In this document: positions 24,980-28,199 of the stretch, in pieces
Numbering within the stretch: the stretch's first letter is position 1
Layout of the letters: each line of letters opens with the position of its first letter
NCBI GenBank assembly: GCA_937965895.1
Contig: CALCKS010000110.1
Coordinates: 1 to 28,199, forward strand
Origin: an uncultured Campylobacter sp.
GTDB lineage: Bacteria > Campylobacterota > Campylobacteria > Campylobacterales > Campylobacteraceae
Reading direction: 5' to 3'
DNA: 28,199 nucleotides
Notes under the pieces: model-generated
Databases searched by the model: none
Seen by the model: only the letters and a program-made list of their open reading frames with translations
Told to the model about the DNA's origin: nothing
Position numbers and translations under genes: made by a program

Positions 24980-25126
24980 TTCAAACAGATTTTAGATATT
25001 TTATCAAAATTTACGCTAGAAAAATTACGAAAAACAGATATAGATGCGCTCAAATTTACCGCAAACCGGCACGAAAACGGCGCAAAAGCCAAAATATCAA
25101 ACGCCGCACGATAAAGCCGTAAATTC

Positions 25127-25135
25127 TGCTAAAAT
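25127..25135 (+). promoter_or_regulatory. Extended -10 box for the hemW operon
   Basis: TGCTAAAAT, identical to the box upstream of the Sel1 gene. It predicts a start near 25142, about 15 bases before the chosen hemW ATG at 25157, so the alternative ATG at 25136 would lie outside the transcript. Confidence 0.6.
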
Positions 25136-25156
25136 ATGGCAAAAACAAAGGTCAAA

Positions 25157-26209
25157 ATGCTTCTTTACGTCCACATCCCTTTTTGCGAGAGCAAATGTCC
25201 ATACTGCGCCTTTGGCTCGGTGGTGGGCAAACGAAATTTAACGAGCGCGTATTTTGACGCGATGATTTCTGATTTTAGGGAGCAAATTTTAAAATTTGAC
25301 GTAAAAAATGGCGAGATCGAGACGGTTTTTATCGGCGGAGGGACGCCTAGCGCCGTGGACAGGGGCTACTACGAGCGGTTATTTGATGCTGTCGCGCCCT
25401 ATCTGGCAAAGGACGCCGAGATCACAGCGGAGGCAAATCCAAACTCGGCAAGCCTAGCGTGGCTCTCGCAGATGAAATCATATGGCGTAAATCGCATGAG
25501 CTTCGGCGCTCAGAGCTTTTTTGAAGATAAGCTTAAATTTCTCGGACGTATCCACGACGCGAGGCAGATCTACGGAGCAGTCGCAAACGCCAAAACGGCA
25601 GGACTAAAAAATATAAACATCGACCTCATCTACGGCACGAAGCTAGACACAAAAAAACGCCTCGAGCAAGAGGTGCAAAATATCCGAAATTTAGGCGTTT
25701 CGCACGTATCGGCATATTCGCTAACGCTTGAAGAAAATACACCCTTTGCAGGCAAGACAAACTACGCAAAAGATAGCCCGAGACTGGCTAAATTTATGAT
25801 AGACAGCATCGAGGAGGCCGGACTAAAACAGTACGAAATCTCAAATTTCGGTCAAATTTGCAAGCATAATCTAGGCTACTGGCAGGGCAAAAACTACCTT
25901 GCCATCGGTGCTTACGCAGTCGGATTTTGGCGAGATCATCGTTTTTATAACGCTTCAAATTTAAACGCCTACGTAAAAAATCCGCACGCTAAAAAAATAG
26001 AAAATTTAAGCGCGGACGAACTAAATTTAGAGCGTATATTTTTAGGCGCCAGAAGCATCGTCGGTATCTGGCAAAACAGCCTAAACGCCGAGCAAGAGCA
26101 AAGAGCGCTGCTGCTAAAAAATAGCGGGAAATTAAAATTTAAAAACGGGCGATATTACGCCAAAAATTTCCTCACCGCGGATGAAATTTCTTTATTTATC
26201 GCGGGCTGA
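25157..26209 (+). CDS. hemW: HemW-like radical SAM protein (haem chaperone / HemN relative)
   Basis: A cytoplasmic radical SAM protein of 350 residues. It starts MLLYVHIPFCESKCPYCAFG, with the iron-sulfur motif C10-x3-C14-x2-C17, then the GGGTPS loop and the NIDLIYG segment. These match HemW, a haem-binding protein once annotated as oxygen-independent coproporphyrinogen oxidase; true HemN is longer. The frame extends to an ATG at 25136, but that codon abuts the -10 box, and only the ATG at 25157 has AAAGG five bases upstream. The rest of the chain carries several AAATTT-coded NL and KF dipeptides. It heads the tatB-tatC-queA group. Confidence 0.88.
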   Translation: MLLYVHIPFCESKCPYCAFGSVVGKRNLTSAYFDAMISDFREQILKFDVKNGEIETVFIGGGTPSAVDRGYYERLFDAVAPYLAKDAEITAEANPNSASLAWLSQMKSYGVNRMSFGAQSFFEDKLKFLGRIHDARQIYGAVANAKTAGLKNINIDLIYGTKLDTKKRLEQEVQNIRNLGVSHVSAYSLTLEENTPFAGKTNYAKDSPRLAKFMIDSIEEAGLKQYEISNFGQICKHNLGYWQGKNYLAIGAYAVGFWRDHRFYNASNLNAYVKNPHAKKIENLSADELNLERIFLGARSIVGIWQNSLNAEQEQRALLLKNSGKLKFKNGRYYAKNFLTADEISLFIAG

Positions 26210-26234
26210 TTTATGCAAATTTGAGATAAAAAAC

Positions 26235-26242
26235 GCTAAAAT
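26235..26242 (+). promoter_or_regulatory. Possible -10 box for tatB
   Basis: GCTAAAAT, fitting gnTAnAAT, 33 bases before the tatB ATG in the 65-base gap after hemW. It would allow tatBC-queA to be expressed apart from hemW. Confidence 0.45.
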
Positions 26243-26274
26243 GAGCGCTTTAAAATAAAAATTTAGGATAAAAA

Positions 26275-26679
26275 ATGTTTGGCATGAGCTTACCCGAGAT
26301 CATCGTCATAGCCGTCATTGCGGTGCTATTTTTGGGGCCCGATAAGCTTCCTAGCGCGATGGTAGAGATAGCGAAATTTTTTAAAACCGTCAAAAAAACG
26401 GTCAATGACGCAAAAAGCAGCTTCGATCAAGAGATAAAAATCCAAGAACTCAAAGAGGATGCGAAAAAATACAAAGAAAGCATCGCAAAAACCACTGAAA
26501 CGGTGCGAAAAAAGCTCACCTTCGAGGAACTCGACGAGCTCAAAAAAGGCGTAAACGACGTCACTAGCGGCATCACTGACGGCCTAAACGACGTAAAAAA
26601 AAGCGTCGAAGCGGTCAAAAACCCGGGCGAAGCGGTCAAAAATGCCGTGCTGGGCGATAACGAGAAAAAAGAGGCGTAA
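26275..26679 (+). CDS. tatB: Twin-arginine translocase subunit TatB
   Basis: Part of the receptor complex for folded proteins with twin-arginine signals. It has 134 residues. One N-terminal membrane helix (MFGMSLPEIIVIAVIAVLFL) is followed by the GPDKLP hinge, an amphipathic helix and a long charged, Lys/Glu-rich helix with a flexible end. The glutamate after the first proline (PE) and the length favour TatB over TatA. AGGA lies eight bases before the ATG. Its stop overlaps the tatC start as TAATG, so the two are coupled. Confidence 0.92.
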   Translation: MFGMSLPEIIVIAVIAVLFLGPDKLPSAMVEIAKFFKTVKKTVNDAKSSFDQEIKIQELKEDAKKYKESIAKTTETVRKKLTFEELDELKKGVNDVTSGITDGLNDVKKSVEAVKNPGEAVKNAVLGDNEKKEA

Positions 26680-27434
26680 TGTTTGAAGAGCTAAAACCGC
26701 ATTTAGTAGAACTTAGAAAAAGGCTTTTCATCAGCGTCATGACCGTGATCGTGATGTTTGTAGTGTGCTTTAGCTTTTGGAATCAAATTTTAGACTTTAT
26801 CATCGCGCCACTGCAAAACACTCTGCCCGATAACCAAAAAATGGTCTTTCTCGAAGTGCAAGAGCCCTTTTTCGTAGCGATGAAGGTGGCGTTTTTTACG
26901 GGATTTTTGCTCTCGTTGCCCATCATTTTTTGGCAGTTTTGGCTGTTTGTGGCGCCGGGACTTTACGAAAACGAGAAAAAGTACGTAATCCCGTTCGTTA
27001 TTTCGGCGACTTTTATGTTTCTAGTGGGCGCGGCGTTTTGCTACTACGTCGTCGTTCCTATCGGTTTTGCTTTCCTTATAAATTTCGGCCAACAGCTATT
27101 TTCTGCAATGCTAAACATCGGCGGCTACGTCGGCTTTTTTACGAAACTAGTCATTGCGTTCGGTATCGCGTTTGAGCTTCCCGTTATCACCTTTTTTCTC
27201 GCCAAACTCGGCCTAGTCGACGATAAGATGCTAAAAAGCTCATTCCGCTACGCCATCGTCGTGATTTTTATATTTGCCGCGGTCATGACGCCGCCCGATA
27301 TCCTCAGCCAGTTTTTGATGGCTGTGCCTCTTATCGGTCTTTACGGACTTTCTATCTTTATAGCCGCCCGCGTAAATCCAGCTAAAAACGAAGAGCCAGA
27401 GCAGGAAACCGACGAAGAAAAAGAGGACGAATAA
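26679..27434 (+). CDS. tatC: Twin-arginine translocase subunit TatC
   Basis: The polytopic core of the Tat translocase that recognises twin-arginine signal peptides. It has 251 residues and six membrane helices. Family motifs seen: MFEELKPHLVELRKRL at the start, the PLIF-like LSLPIIFWQFWLFVAPGLYENEKK loop, FGIAFELPV and AAVMTPPDILSQ. The C-terminus is a run of acidic residues. The start overlaps tatB; queA follows after 25 bases. Confidence 0.97.
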   Translation: MFEELKPHLVELRKRLFISVMTVIVMFVVCFSFWNQILDFIIAPLQNTLPDNQKMVFLEVQEPFFVAMKVAFFTGFLLSLPIIFWQFWLFVAPGLYENEKKYVIPFVISATFMFLVGAAFCYYVVVPIGFAFLINFGQQLFSAMLNIGGYVGFFTKLVIAFGIAFELPVITFFLAKLGLVDDKMLKSSFRYAIVVIFIFAAVMTPPDILSQFLMAVPLIGLYGLSIFIAARVNPAKNEEPEQETDEEKEDE

Positions 27435-27459
27435 CTATGAAATCAAGTAGGCTAGCCAA

Positions 27460-28199
27460 ATGAGTCAAATTTTAAATCCTAACTCGCTTGACGCCTACGA
27501 CTACGAGCTACCGCCGGAGCTAATCGCCAATTTCCCAACCTTTCCAAAAGAGGACGCAAGGCTGCTAGTCTACGAGCGAGCTAGCGAAAAAATATCCCAT
27601 CTAAAATTCGGCGACTTGCCTGAAATTTTACCGCCTTGCGATATTATTTTTAACGATACCAAAGTCGTAAAGGCTCGAATTTTTGGCAAAAAAGATAGCG
27701 GCGGCGAGACGGAGCTTTTGCTAAACTCTCCGCTAGCGGACGGCAAATTTAGCGTCTATATAAAAGGCAAGGTTCGCACGGGCAGCGTTTTAAATTTTGG
27801 CGAAAATTTGACCGCCGAGGTCTGCGAACTCTTTGACGACGGCTCGCGCACGGTCAAATTTAGCCAAAACGGCGAACTTTTGGATACGGTTGCGCTTTAT
27901 AAAATCCTATCTCGCATCGGCCACGTGCCTTTGCCGCCATATATCAAGCGAAGCGACACCAAAGACGACGAGAGCTGGTATCAAAGCGTATTTGCTAAAA
28001 ACGAAGGTGCGGTGGCGGCTCCGACGGCGAGCCTGCACTTTAGCGACGAGATGATTGACAAGCTGGCAAAAAACCGCGAGATAGCCTACCTCACGCTGCA
28101 CGTGGGCGCGGGGACGTTTAAAGGTGTGGAGAGCGAGGATATCACGCAGCACAAGATGCACGCGGAGTTTTACGATATCCCGCAAGATACGCAAAATTT
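27460..28199 (+). CDS. queA: tRNA queuosine ribosyltransferase-isomerase QueA (3' end outside window)
   Basis: Transfers the ribosyl part of SAM to preQ1 in tRNA, making epoxyqueuosine. 246 codons are visible of about 340. The frame reads YDYELPPELIANFP near residue 14, then FNDTKVVKARIFGKK, GHVPLPPYIKR, APTASLHFS and LHVGAGTFKGV, which are the standard QueA motifs. The ATG at 27460 has a weak AGG eight bases ahead. The chain starts about a dozen residues before the usual family start. An eight-codon frame, MKSSRLAK from 27437, ends at the queA start as ATGA and might couple translation to tatC. Confidence 0.95.
   Translation, partial: MSQILNPNSLDAYDYELPPELIANFPTFPKEDARLLVYERASEKISHLKFGDLPEILPPCDIIFNDTKVVKARIFGKKDSGGETELLLNSPLADGKFSVYIKGKVRTGSVLNFGENLTAEVCELFDDGSRTVKFSQNGELLDTVALYKILSRIGHVPLPPYIKRSDTKDDESWYQSVFAKNEGAVAAPTASLHFSDEMIDKLAKNREIAYLTLHVGAGTFKGVESEDITQHKMHAEFYDIPQDTQN

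Noticed and set aside
18630..25126. Insertion sequence or prophage carrying the iron block
   Set aside because: No transposase, integrase, tRNA attachment site or terminal inverted repeats could be seen.
25044..25241. 65-codon plus-strand frame before hemW
   Set aside because: It overlaps the hemW start and its conserved CxxxCxxC in another frame and has no ribosome site.
26275..26679. TatA instead of TatB
   Set aside because: The polar residue in the first helix region is Glu after Pro, the C-terminal helix is long, and the gene is coupled to tatC; all favour TatB.

Overview
The window is a stretch of a Campylobacter (Campylobacterota) chromosome. The evidence is gene content and order (rppH-lysC-hobA-holB-folP-ligA-tlyA-ribF-cmoA on one strand, hemW-tatB-tatC-queA on the other), the HobA protein, which is confined to this phylum, the gnTAnAAT-type -10 boxes without clear -35 boxes, and a very high density of the hexamer AAATTT. 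The base composition looks near 45% GC, higher than C. jejuni and closer to C. showae, C. rectus, C. curvus or C. gracilis. The species call is an inference.

Layout. (1) 1-3200, minus strand: a sodium-dependent (NSS) transporter followed after 9 bases by an ABC-F ATPase that runs off the left edge. (2) 3365-6009, plus strand: a MATE exporter, an overlapping YgjP-type zinc peptidase and a small cysteine-rich Sel1-repeat protein. (3) 6138-9526, minus strand: a TAXI-type TRAP transporter, with the binding protein upstream and a fused permease downstream, separated by 350 bases holding a terminator-like hairpin. (4) 9527-10018: a long gap full of inverted repeats. (5) 10019-18629, minus strand: nine tightly packed housekeeping genes from rppH to cmoA, mostly overlapping by 1 to 35 bases or separated by short gaps. 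(6) 18846-24979: a probable accessory block with a Fur-box promoter between a TonB-dependent receptor and a divergent AraC regulator, a PepSY membrane protein, and two unrecognised proteins. (7) 25157-28199, plus strand: hemW, tatB, tatC and the start of queA.

From memory of the C. jejuni genome, queA, tatC, tatB, hemW, nudH/rppH, lysC, hobA, holB, folP, ligA, tlyA, ribF and cmoA lie together there (around Cj0577 to Cj0590). Block 6 would then be an insertion between rppH and hemW, and the TRAP and MATE blocks would be local rearrangements.

The most unusual signal is not one gene. AAATTT, often as TCAAATTTGA or GTCAAATTTG, occurs well over 150 times by eye, against about 12 expected by chance. 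Pairs of the motif form hairpins after three genes, and motif-dense stretches appear as in-frame insertions in TlyA and probably YgjP. This resembles the behaviour of DNA uptake sequences or of palindromic elements that invade coding regions. No tRNA, rRNA, CRISPR, transposase or phage gene was seen.
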